Notes under the pieces: model-generated | Database searches by the model: none | Seen by the model: only the letters and a program-made list of their open reading frames with translations | What the model was told of the DNA's origin: nothing | NCBI RefSeq assembly: GCF_000717995.1 | Contig: NZ_JODM01000030.1 | Span: forward strand, 77,306-141,305 | Reading direction: 5' to 3' | DNA: 64,000 nt | Source: Streptomyces violaceorubidus | GTDB lineage: Bacteria; Actinomycetota; Actinomycetes; Streptomycetales; Streptomycetaceae | Made by a program: the position numbers and the translations under genes | Part shown: positions 1-9,835 of the stretch, piece by piece | Layout: the number at the start of each line of letters is the position of its first letter | Position numbering within the stretch: position 1 is the stretch's first letter

Positions 1-82
1 TGCGCCAGGCCGGTTCCTCCCAGGGGGTGACGGTGTCCTGGTACCGCCCCCGGTCCACGGTCACCGGCGCGTCACTGAGCAT
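1..82 (-). CDS. 5' end of an unidentified gene, cut by the window edge
   Basis: An ATG with a purine-rich GGGATGG a few bases upstream opens a frame that stays open for 27 codons to the window edge. It begins MLSDAPVTVDRGRYQDTV and continues with an aromatic and acidic stretch (TPWEEPAWR). Composition looks like genuine Streptomyces coding DNA. The family cannot be named from so few residues. It is transcribed in the same direction as furA-katG but lies beyond the katG terminator hairpin, so it is probably a separate unit. Confidence 0.45.
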   Translation of the reverse strand, partial: MLSDAPVTVDRGRYQDTVTPWEEPAWR

Positions 83-156
83 CAGGCCATCCCAGCACCG
101 TGCGCCGGGCCCGGCCACCGGATTTCGCCCCGCCCGGAGCCCGTACCAAGACCTGT

Positions 157-184
157 ACCGGGGGCTCTGGGACAGGCCCCCGGT
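157..184 (-). terminator. Rho-independent-like hairpin after katG
   Basis: The 9-bp arms ACCGGGGGC and GCCCCCGGT flank a 10-nt loop, 14 bases beyond the katG stop codon. There is no U-tract, as is usual for Streptomyces terminators. Confidence 0.6.
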
Positions 185-197
185 GCGGGTGAGTGGA

Positions 198-2444
<2,247 letters not shown>

Positions 2445-2900
2445 TCAGGGTGCTGGAGAACTGCCGGGGGTGGAGCAGTCGGGGCACAGGCCCCGGTAGA
2501 TGACCTCGGCCTCGTCTATCACGAACCCGCGGTCGTCGGAGGCGGTCAGGCAGGGCGCGTCGCCGACGGCGCAGTCGACGTCGGCGATCGCGCCGCAGGT
2601 CCGGCACAGGACGTGGTGGTGGTTGTCACCGACCCGTCCCTCGAACCGCGCCGGTCCGCCGGGCGGTTCGATGCGGCGCACGAGCCGTGCCGCGGTGAGG
2701 GCGTGCAGGGCGTCGTACACGGCCTGCAGGGAGACGTGTCCCACGCGCCGGCGCACCCCGGACCTGAGGGCTTCGGCGTCGAGGTGGTCCCCCGCCCGTA
2801 CGGTCTCCAGCAGCGCGACCCGGGCGGCGGTCACCCGCAGTCCCGCCCGGCGCAGCTCCTCTGCGGTGGCCGGATTCCGGAAGTGCCGGGATGCCGTCAT
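2445..2900 (-). CDS. furA: Fur-family peroxide-responsive repressor FurA/CatR
   Basis: Ferric-uptake-regulator family protein of about 151 residues if it starts at MTASRHFRN; an upstream start would add 11 residues without family similarity. The N-terminal winged helix contains RAGLRVTAARVALLETV. The C-terminal dimerisation and metal domain has two Cys pairs, CRTCG and LCPDC, typical of structural zinc in Fur/PerR proteins, plus a His-rich metal segment (DNHHHVLC). Its position directly before katG marks it as the FurA/CatR/FurS subgroup that represses its own operon and is inactivated by oxidation. A direct repeat upstream may be its operator. Confidence 0.93.
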   Translation of the reverse strand: MTASRHFRNPATAEELRRAGLRVTAARVALLETVRAGDHLDAEALRSGVRRRVGHVSLQAVYDALHALTAARLVRRIEPPGGPARFEGRVGDNHHHVLCRTCGAIADVDCAVGDAPCLTASDDRGFVIDEAEVIYRGLCPDCSTPGSSPAP

Positions 2901-2924
2901 GGCGGCGAACCTACTCCCTGAGAC

Positions 2925-2952
2925 ACGAACCACTCAAGGAAACGAACGACTC
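2925..2952 (-). promoter_or_regulatory. Candidate FurA operator repeat upstream of furA
   Basis: The 11-mers ACGAACCACTC and ACGAACGACTC lie 17 bp apart as direct repeats, 25-52 bp upstream of the furA ATG. They fall where a promoter and autoregulatory site would be expected. The match to a published FurA box was not tested. Confidence 0.3.
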
Positions 2953-3025
2953 CAGCGTGGTAAACAACGTGCGTGGTGGGCACTGGCATGGGATGCCGCC
3001 CCGTACAGCGCGACGACAGGAATGA

Positions 3026-3910
3026 GTGCCGGTGCTTGTCAGGACGTTCCGCTGGGCCTTCGCCGTCACGGCCCTCGGCCTGGTGGCGGGTGTGTTCTAC
3101 GACGGTTGGACCGCCCTCGGCATCGTGGCGATCCTGTCGGTCCTGGAGGTCTCGCTCTCCTTCGACAACGCGGTGATCAACGCCGGGATCCTGAAGAAGA
3201 TGAACGTCTTCTGGCAGCGGATCTTCCTCACGGTCGGCATCGTGATCGCGGTGTTCGGGATGCGGCTGGTCTTCCCGGTGGTGATCGTGGCGATCAGTGC
3301 CCGGCTGAGTCCCTGGAACGCGGTGCACCTGGCGCTCACCGACAAGGACCGCTACCAGGAGCTGGTGACGGACGCCCATCCGTCGATCGCGGCCTTCGGC
3401 GGCATGTTCCTGATGATGATCTTCCTGGACTTCGTGTTCGAGGACCGGGAGATCAAGTGGCTGGAGTGGCTGGAGCGTCCGCTGGCGCGGCTCGGCAGGG
3501 TGGACATGCTGTCGGTCTGCATCGCCCTGATCGTGCTGCTGGTCTCGGCGACCACCTTCGGCGCCCACGCCCACCAGCACGGTGGCACGCATGCCGACAA
3601 GGCGCAGACGGTGCTGCTGGCGGGCGTCGCCGGTCTGATCACCTATCTGGTCGTCGGCGGCCTCTCCGGCTTCTTCGAGCAACGGCTGGAGGACGAGGAG
3701 GAGCGCGAGCAGGAGGCGGAGAAGGACGCGGAACGGGCGGGGAGGCCGTCCGGGTCCCCCGTCCGGCTGGCGGGCAAGGCGGCGTTCTTCATGTTCCTCT
3801 ACCTGGAGGTGCTGGACGCCTCCTTCTCCTTCGACGGGGTCATCGGCGCCTTCGCCATCACCAACGACATCGTCCTGATGGCCCTCGGCCTCGGCATCGG
3901 CGCCATGTAC
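3026..3910 (+). pseudogene. DUF475 (TerC-like) integral membrane protein, 3' truncated
   Basis: The first about 294 residues are a good DUF475/TerC-superfamily protein. They carry the paired signature segments VSLSFDNAVINAGIL near residue 45 and DASFSFDGVIGAF near residue 270, an acidic cytoplasmic loop between them, and several membrane helices. Such proteins are implicated in metal-ion movement and tellurite-type stress responses. The start is GTG with AGGA 5 bases upstream. Similarity stops abruptly after GIGAMY. From there the frame stays open to 4363 but reads an out-of-frame version of the next gene, so the last roughly 70 residues of the family are missing and the tail is nonsense. The cause is a deletion joining two genes or an assembly error. 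Confidence 0.7.
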
Positions 3911-3911
3911 G

Positions 3912-4331
3912 AGCGACATCGTCAACGGACTCGGCCGGGCCGCCGCATACGGCGGGCTGGGGCTGGTCCTCCTGGTCCTCGGCATCGTCCTCGTGGACGT
4001 GCTGACGCCCGGAAAGCTCGGCCGGCAGATCTGGGAGCAGCGCAACCGCAACGCCGCCCTGGTGCTCAGCTCGGCGCTGCTGGGCATCGGCGGCATCGTC
4101 TTCACCTCCATATGGACGACGTACGAGGACTTCGGCAAGGGCCTGGTCTCCACGGCCGTCTTCGGGCTGCTGGGCCTGGTGATGATGGCGGTGGCCTTCC
4201 TGGTGGTCGACCTGATCACCCCGGGGCGGCTGGGCGCGACGCTGGTGGAGCCGGAGCCGCACCCGGCCGTGTGGGTGACGGCGTCCTGCAACCTCGCCGT
4301 CTCCGCCGTCATCGCGGCCTCGATCGCCTGA
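3912..4331 (+). pseudogene. DUF350 small membrane protein lacking its start codon
   Basis: The frame reads SDIVNGLGRAAAYGGLGL, then a hydrophobic helix, DVLTPGKLGRQIWEQRN and three more helices to VIAASIA. This is the YjfL/DUF350 architecture of four helices with repeated D-x-x-TPGKLG / D-x-ITPGRLG motifs. The expected ATG before SDIV is ACG, exactly where the DUF475 sequence ends. An in-frame GTG at 3993 could still start a product that lacks the first helix. DUF350 proteins often neighbour DUF475 or TerC genes, consistent with two former neighbours fused by a deletion. Confidence 0.65.
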
Positions 4332-4346
4332 CGCCGCCCGGCACCG

Positions 4347-5780
4347 TCACCGCAGACGCCTGATGTCACCCCGCACCCGGTAGAAGCCGCCCGACGCGGC
4401 GTGCAGCGCGTCGACCACGTAGCGCGCGCCCGGTTCCCGGATCGCCCTCGGGAACTGGACGTTCCACGACCGGTCGTACCCTTCCGTCACCACGTGGATC
4501 CGGGTGCGGCCGTTGTCCTGGACGCATTCGACCACGACGGAGCCCGCGGGCGCCGCGGTCACGGTCGTCACGGCGGCCGCGGCGGTGGCGGGCTCGTACG
4601 TCGGCAGGGTGGCCGCGAGCTTCACGTCGCGGGCGACGGGCACCGAGCCCTGCTGCGCGGCCGTGACCGCCGCCTCTCCGGCGTCCACGCACACCAGGGA
4701 ACCGTCGGTGGTGACGAGGAAGAGCCGCTCGTCGCGGTACTGCATGGACAGGGCGGAGCCACCTCCCGTGCCCAGCTTCCACAGCCGGGTGCCGTCCCGG
4801 TCGAAGCAGTACACCGAGGACGCGGAGTCGCCGGCGAAGACGAACCGGCCACCGGGAGAGGTGGCGCACGAGTACACCGGGCTGTCGCAGTGGTACGTCG
4901 CCTCGACGGCACCGGTGGCCTTGGACAGCCGCTGGACCGTGTGCCGCGCGGTGCCCGCGTAGACCGCGTCGTCCTCCTGCCAGCCGAAGAGCACGGCGCC
5001 CTGGGTGGGTGTGTGCCACAACTCGGCGCCGCCGTCCGGGGAGTGGGCGGTCACGCCGCGGGTGTGCCCGTGGTAGACGGCCCGGTCGTCGGCGCGCACC
5101 ATCCAGGCGTGCTCACCGCGTCCGCCACGCGACCACTGGTGTTCGTCCTCGTGGTCGATCACGGTGAGCCGGCCGGCTCGGTCCGCGACGTTCAGCACGC
5201 CCTCGTGGATGTCGAGCCAGAAGATGTCCACGTCGGCCGCGATGTCGTAGGCGGCGAAGGGCAGTTTGGACGACAGGTCGTAGACCCGGCCGTCGTCGCA
5301 GCCGGCGTAGATCCAGAAGTCGTCGGCGACCAGGCACTTGACGCCGTCCGGCAGCTGGTAGCGGGCGAGGACCTCGCCGCCGTGGGCGAGGGTGTAGACG
5401 TCGCCCGCCTGGTTGCCCACCCAGCACCTGTCCTCGTCGATGTGGATGCCGAAGGCCGCCGAGCCGGTGCGGAACCGCCACAGGACCGGTGCGACCGCGC
5501 GAGCCGTCGACGGCGCGGAGGCCACCTGCCGGCGGGTGACCGCGCGGGGCGCGCGCTGTCCCTGCACGGCCGGTTCGTAGCCCTTGCGCACCTTCTCGCC
5601 TATCTTCCTGGCCGCCGCGGCCTCGGCCTTCTGGACGGTGGGGAAGGTCGACGTCTGGGTCTGTCCCGCCGCGCCGATCCGGCCGTAGCGCACCGTCACG
5701 ACCTGCCCCTGGACGGTGACTTCGTAGAACTTGTGCGTGCTCCCGTCGTCCTGCGACAGCTCCAGGTACGTCCTCGACAT
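4347..5780 (-). CDS. WGR-domain protein with PQQ/WD-type beta-propeller
   Basis: 477-residue protein. The start MSRTYLELSQDD has GGGAGAGG upstream; longer in-frame starts give non-family sequence. Residues 1-80 form a WGR domain (YEVTVQGQVVTVRYGRIGA), a nucleic-acid-associated fold found in PARPs and MolR-like proteins. A basic linker (QRAPRAVTRRQ) follows. From about residue 115 there are repeated blades with W-x-F, AGCDDGRVYDL, YSCATSPGGRFVFAGD and CFDRDG-type motifs. No signal peptide is visible, so it is probably cytoplasmic. The substrate is unknown. It is divergent from the protease remnant. Confidence 0.8.
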   Translation of the reverse strand: MSRTYLELSQDDGSTHKFYEVTVQGQVVTVRYGRIGAAGQTQTSTFPTVQKAEAAAARKIGEKVRKGYEPAVQGQRAPRAVTRRQVASAPSTARAVAPVLWRFRTGSAAFGIHIDEDRCWVGNQAGDVYTLAHGGEVLARYQLPDGVKCLVADDFWIYAGCDDGRVYDLSSKLPFAAYDIAADVDIFWLDIHEGVLNVADRAGRLTVIDHEDEHQWSRGGRGEHAWMVRADDRAVYHGHTRGVTAHSPDGGAELWHTPTQGAVLFGWQEDDAVYAGTARHTVQRLSKATGAVEATYHCDSPVYSCATSPGGRFVFAGDSASSVYCFDRDGTRLWKLGTGGGSALSMQYRDERLFLVTTDGSLVCVDAGEAAVTAAQQGSVPVARDVKLAATLPTYEPATAAAAVTTVTAAPAGSVVVECVQDNGRTRIHVVTEGYDRSWNVQFPRAIREPGARYVVDALHAASGGFYRVRGDIRRLR

Positions 5781-5855
5781 GGCAGACCTCTCCCCGGCCG
5801 GTCCCGCGGCGTTTCCACGGGTCCCACTGCCCGAAACCGTAAGGGCGGCCACTGA

Positions 5856-6149
<294 letters not shown>

Positions 6150-6190
6150 CCGCATCACCGTGCGGTCGTGCGACGACGTGAGTGTGTGAC

Positions 6191-6223
6191 CTGTGCTCCG
6201 GGGACGTACACCCCGGAGCACAG
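6191..6223. terminator. Hairpin between protease remnant and polyprenyl synthase
   Basis: Perfect 13-bp arms CTGTGCTCCGGGG / CCCCGGAGCACAG with a 7-nt loop, 23 bases past the end of the minus-strand synthase gene. It probably terminates in both directions. Confidence 0.75.
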
Positions 6224-6245
6224 CGGTGCTGTCCCCCCGGACCGG

Positions 6246-7319
6246 TCAGGCGGTGCGTTCGACGCTCCAGAGCGGCACCCGTGCGAAGAAGTCGACGGCC
6301 TCCGCCCGCCACCGGCCGCGCCAGCCCTCGGCCACCCGGCGGGCGGCTTCGGCGTGGCCCCGCATGTCCGCCTCCAACAGGGCGTCCACACCGTGCCGTT
6401 CGGCGATGTCCCGGATCTCGGCGACGGTCTGCGGCGGGCAGGAGCGGTCGCCGAGGGCGGCCTCGACCGTCACGCGTTCCGGGCCGGTCACGGCGGCCAG
6501 CAGGCGCGTGACGGCGTAGCTGCGCCTGCCCTCGCGGAGGTCGCCCCCGGCCGGCTTGCCCGTGTTCTCCTCGGCGCCGAACAGGTCCAGCCAGTCGTCC
6601 CGCATCTGCCCGCAGATGCCGACCAGCCGGGCGTAGCGGCGCAGCTCGTCCTCGTGGGCGTCCGGTTCGGCACCCGCCGCCAGGAGCCCCAGGCGCATCG
6701 GTGCGAGCACGGAGTAGCGGGCGGTCTTGTGGTCGGCGACGTCGTGCAGCGCTTCGGCGTCCGGTACCGGGTCGGCGAAGTCCCGCTCCAGGTCGAGGAT
6801 CTGTCCCACGAAGGTGTCGGCGGCGGCCCGCGTCTGGACCTCGACCATGGCCTGCCGCACCCCGACCGGCAGCCCCGCGTCCAGCAGCACCCGCAGACTC
6901 AGGGCGAGCGCGAGGTCGCCCGCGAGCACGGTGAGGCCGAGTGCCGTTCGCGGATGTCCGGGGAAGCGCTCCCGGTAGGCGTAGTAGGTGGTGGGGCCGC
7001 CGCGCCGGGTGGCGCTGTCGTCGATGAGGTCGTCGTGCACCAGGCCGTGGGTCTGCAGGAGTTCGACGCTCAGCGCGGCGGCGTCCAGCCCCTCGACCGG
7101 TTCGGCGGTCACCAGGCGCGCGGCCTCGTGCAGCAGCACGACCCGCATCCGCTTGCCGCCGCGCAGCGAGAGGTCGCGCAGCAGGCCGACGCAGTCCGGG
7201 GTGAAACGGCTGAAGGAGGGGGCGTCCAAGGTCGCGCCCAGGGTGTCGAAGTACTCCGCGAAGAGCCTGTTGAACCGGCGCTCGATCCGGGCGACACGGT
7301 CCAGCGGCTGCTCGGTCAT
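6246..7319 (-). CDS. Polyprenyl (isoprenyl) diphosphate synthase
   Basis: 357-residue all-helical prenyltransferase that condenses isopentenyl diphosphate with an allylic diphosphate. It carries LRGGKRMR (diphosphate binding), the first Asp-rich region in VHDDLIDDSATRRGG and the second in QMRDDWLD. Chain length (geranylgeranyl or longer) cannot be read safely from sequence. The start MTEQPLDRV follows an AGGAGGA-type site. No terpene cyclase is adjacent; the nearest possible tailoring enzymes are the two P450 genes 1.3-2.5 kb away, with ribosomal genes between. It is probably monocistronic, ending in a strong hairpin. Confidence 0.9.
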   Translation of the reverse strand: MTEQPLDRVARIERRFNRLFAEYFDTLGATLDAPSFSRFTPDCVGLLRDLSLRGGKRMRVVLLHEAARLVTAEPVEGLDAAALSVELLQTHGLVHDDLIDDSATRRGGPTTYYAYRERFPGHPRTALGLTVLAGDLALALSLRVLLDAGLPVGVRQAMVEVQTRAAADTFVGQILDLERDFADPVPDAEALHDVADHKTARYSVLAPMRLGLLAAGAEPDAHEDELRRYARLVGICGQMRDDWLDLFGAEENTGKPAGGDLREGRRSYAVTRLLAAVTGPERVTVEAALGDRSCPPQTVAEIRDIAERHGVDALLEADMRGHAEAARRVAEGWRGRWRAEAVDFFARVPLWSVERTA

Positions 7320-7423
7320 GGCGAAGTCCTCCTGATGCCTGAAGCGGGTGGCGCGTCCACGCGTCCAGCAGTGTGCCAGGGGGGCGCGGGACGTCGGCGG
7401 CGCGGGCCGCCCCGGCCGGACAG

Positions 7424-7464
7424 GCCGCGGCCCGGCTCCGCCGATCGCGGGGCCGGGCCGCGGC
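7424..7464 (-). terminator. Terminator after rpmG-rpmJ
   Basis: 13-bp GC arms GCCGCGGCCCGGC / GCCGGGCCGCGGC with a 15-nt loop, 12 bases after the rpmJ stop. Confidence 0.6.
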
Positions 7465-7476
7465 ACGCTCGCCCGC

Positions 7477-7599
7477 TCAGCCCTGGCGGGCCTTGGAACG
7501 CGGGTCCTTCTTGTTGATCACATGGGTCACACCGCGGCGGCGCACCACCTGCGCCCCGGGCCTGGCCTTGAGTGAGCGCAGCGACTTACGCACCTTCAT
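7477..7599 (-). CDS. rpmJ: 50S ribosomal protein L36, cysteine-free paralogue
   Basis: 40-residue protein beginning [19 protein letters not shown] and ending in DPRSKARQG. The Cys/His zinc ligands of the housekeeping C+ form are absent, so this is a C- paralogue. Streptomyces typically use such forms under zinc limitation, often under Zur control. A good AGGAGAG site precedes the ATG. It lies 43 bp behind the C- L33 gene, so the two form a small operon. Confidence 0.95.
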   Translation of the reverse strand: MKVRKSLRSLKARPGAQVVRRRGVTHVINKKDPRSKARQG

Positions 7600-7642
7600 G
7601 GGTCTCTCCTCGCTCGGACGTGCCGTCGTGCCGTCGCGTCGA

Positions 7643-7807
7643 TCAGCGTTCCTCGCGGAACGGCACGTGCTCCCCCGCCACCGGGTCGTACTTGCGCAGC
7701 ACGAGACGGTCGGGGTCGTTGAGCCGGTTCTTGCGCGTCACATAGGTGACGCCGGTCCCCGCCGTCGACTTCAGCCGGACGACCGGGCGTGCGGTACTGC
7801 GTGCCAT
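7643..7807 (-). CDS. rpmG: 50S ribosomal protein L33, cysteine-free paralogue
   Basis: 54-residue L33 with the conserved core [19 protein letters not shown] and the ending HVPFREER. The CxxC zinc motifs of the C+ form are missing. Together with the C- L36 downstream it fits the alternative, zinc-sparing ribosomal protein set of actinomycetes. No clear Zur box (TGAAAATGATTTTCA-like) could be found by eye in the 100 bp upstream, so regulation is uncertain. The ATG is preceded by AAGGAG. Confidence 0.95.
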   Translation of the reverse strand: MARSTARPVVRLKSTAGTGVTYVTRKNRLNDPDRLVLRKYDPVAGEHVPFREER

Positions 7808-8068
7808 GGGTGCTCCTTCCGACCTCGTGCGCGGCATCCGTTCTGACTCGCGCATGTCAGTCACATGGGCACAACACCGACCCCCGCCGGTGCATTCCCG
7901 CGGTGCCCGCCCCGCCCGAGCGACGGCGCCGAAGGCCAGTTCCTGCTTGGCGGCGTCCCCGCGGGAGAAGAGCAGGCCGGCGTAGGCGGCGGCCGGGTCG
8001 GGGGTGAGGACGACGGTGCCCGGTTTCATCAGCGGCACGAGTTCCTGGACGTGCTCGGGATCATCTAG
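7808..8068. other. Gap with no intact gene; possible minus-strand coding remnant
   Basis: Holds the rpmG promoter region and about 150 bp (roughly 7890-8045) whose minus-strand frame reads protein-like, for example [14 protein letters not shown] and [13 protein letters not shown]. It has no start or stop of its own and no recognised family. It may be the decayed partner of the adjacent GntR remnant. Confidence 0.3.
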
Positions 8069-8501
8069 ATCCGTCCCGGCTCGGGGTCCTACGTCCGCGA
8101 GGGCACCTCGGAGTTCCTGCCCCGGGCGATCAACTGGGGCCATGCTGGGCCAGCGGCGTACGCGGGACCTGGTCGAGGTCCGCACGTACATGGAGGGCGT
8201 CTCGGCCCGGCTCGCGGCCCAGCGGGCGAGCGACGCGGACGTGGCCGGGCTGGAGGAGCACCTCCGGCACCTGCGCGACGCGGGCGGTGACGCCACGGCG
8301 TTCATCGACGTCGACATCGCTGAGCGCGTCAGCGACATCGAGGGCACCGTCAGCGGCACGCTGTGCGAACACGACGCGGTGCTCCGGGCCATCCGGGCCC
8401 GCGACCCGGAGGCGGCGGACCGGGCGACGGCCGAGCACGTGCGGATGGCCGGCGCACGGCTGCGCGCCTCGGTGGACGGCGCCGGGGACGGCGAGGTCTG
8501 A
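8069..8501 (+). pseudogene. Remnant of a GntR/FadR-type (FCD) regulator
   Basis: The frame opens without a start codon just after an in-frame TAG and reads [20 protein letters not shown], the wing and linker of a GntR regulator. It then shifts frame near 8140 into [20 protein letters not shown], the start of an FCD ligand domain. A second lesion near 8315 removes the middle of the FCD domain (FIDVDI runs straight into AERVSDIEG). The C-terminal helices ([18 protein letters not shown]) are intact to the stop. The helix-turn-helix is absent. Three lesions make this a clear pseudogene. Confidence 0.75.
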
Positions 8502-8590
8502 GGGAGCGGTCACCCGGCCGCGCGGTCTGTCGAAGGCGCCGCGTCGACAATAGCCTGGCGGGACAAGGCCGTTGCCGACCGAGGAGCCTC

Positions 8591-9814
8591 ATGTCCACAG
8601 CGCAGCAGGTCCCCGACATCCTCTCCCCCGAATTCGCGGCGAACCCGTATCCGGTCTACCGGATGATGCGGGACGGCGCGCCCCTCATCCGGCACGAGGC
8701 CACCCAGAGCTGGATCGTCTCGCGCTACGAGGACGTGGAACGCGTCTTCAAGGACCGCGGCGACCGGTTCACGACGGAGAACTACGACTGGCAGCTCGAG
8801 CCCGTGCACGGCAGGACCATCCTCCAGCTGAGCGGCCGGGAGCACGCGGTCCGGCGCGCCCTGGTCGCCCCCGCCTTCCGGGGGGCCGACCTCCAGGAGC
8901 GGTTCCTGCCGGTGATCGAGCGCAACTCCCGTGAACTGATCGACGCCTTCCGGCACACCGGCCGCGCCGACCTGGTCGCCGACTACGCGACCCGCTTCCC
9001 GGTCAACGTCATCGCGGACATGCTGGGCCTGGACAAGGCCGACCACGACCGGTTCCACGGCTGGTACACGTCGGTCATCGCGTTCCTCGGCAACCTCTCC
9101 GGCGACCCGGAGGTCGCGGCGGCCGGTGCGCGCACCCGGACGGAGTTCGCCGAGTACATGATCCCGGTCGTCCGGGAGCGCCGCGAGAACCCGGGCGACG
9201 ACCTGCTGTCGACCCTGTGCGCCGCGGAGGTGGACGGGGTCCGCATGAGCGACGAGGACATCAAGGCGTTCTGCAGCCTGCTGCTGGCCGCGGGCGGCGA
9301 GACCACCGACAAGGCGATCGCCGGTATCTTCGCCAACCTGCTGGCCCACCCGGAGCAGTTGGCGGCGGTGCGCGAGGACCGGAGCCTGATCCCCCGCGCC
9401 TTCGCCGAGACCCTGCGCTACACCCCTCCGGTCCACATGATCATGCGTCAGACGGCGACGGAGGTCACGCTCAGCGGCGGCACGATACCCGCCGGTGCCA
9501 CCGTCACGTGCCTGATAGGGGCGGCCAACCGGGACGAGAGCCGCTACCGCGACCCGGACCGCTTCGACATCATGCGCGACGACCTGACCACGACGACCGC
9601 CTTCTCGGCCGCCGCCGACCACCTCGCCTTCGCTCTCGGCCGGCACTTCTGCGTCGGCGCCCTGCTGGCGAAGGCCGAGGTCGAGACCGGGGTCGGGCAA
9701 CTCCTGGACGCGCTGCCCGACCTGCGGACGGAAGACGGCTTCGAGGTGGTGGAGCGGGGGGTGTTCACCCGGGGCCCGCAGTCGCTGCCGGTGCGCTTCA
9801 CCCCCGTGTCCTGA
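8591..9814 (+). CDS. Cytochrome P450
   Basis: 407-residue soluble class I bacterial P450. The I-helix motif is LLLAAGGETTD, the K-helix ExxR is ETLR, and the haem loop is FALGRHFCVGA with the Cys ligand, so all catalytic signatures are intact. The start MSTAQQVPD follows GAGGAG. No ferredoxin or reductase gene is adjacent. It converges with the conservon P450 (21-bp gap) rather than forming part of that operon, although conservons often carry a second P450 gene. The substrate is unknown. Confidence 0.92.
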   Translation: MSTAQQVPDILSPEFAANPYPVYRMMRDGAPLIRHEATQSWIVSRYEDVERVFKDRGDRFTTENYDWQLEPVHGRTILQLSGREHAVRRALVAPAFRGADLQERFLPVIERNSRELIDAFRHTGRADLVADYATRFPVNVIADMLGLDKADHDRFHGWYTSVIAFLGNLSGDPEVAAAGARTRTEFAEYMIPVVRERRENPGDDLLSTLCAAEVDGVRMSDEDIKAFCSLLLAAGGETTDKAIAGIFANLLAHPEQLAAVREDRSLIPRAFAETLRYTPPVHMIMRQTATEVTLSGGTIPAGATVTCLIGAANRDESRYRDPDRFDIMRDDLTTTTAFSAAADHLAFALGRHFCVGALLAKAEVETGVGQLLDALPDLRTEDGFEVVERGVFTRGPQSLPVRFTPVS

Positions 9815-9835
9815 TGAGGTACCGCGCGCCGGTTC

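Noticed and set aside
7820..7905. Zur box upstream of rpmG
   Set aside because: Only a loose TGAC-N-GTCA pattern is present, not the TGAAAATGATTTTCA type, so no Zur site is claimed.
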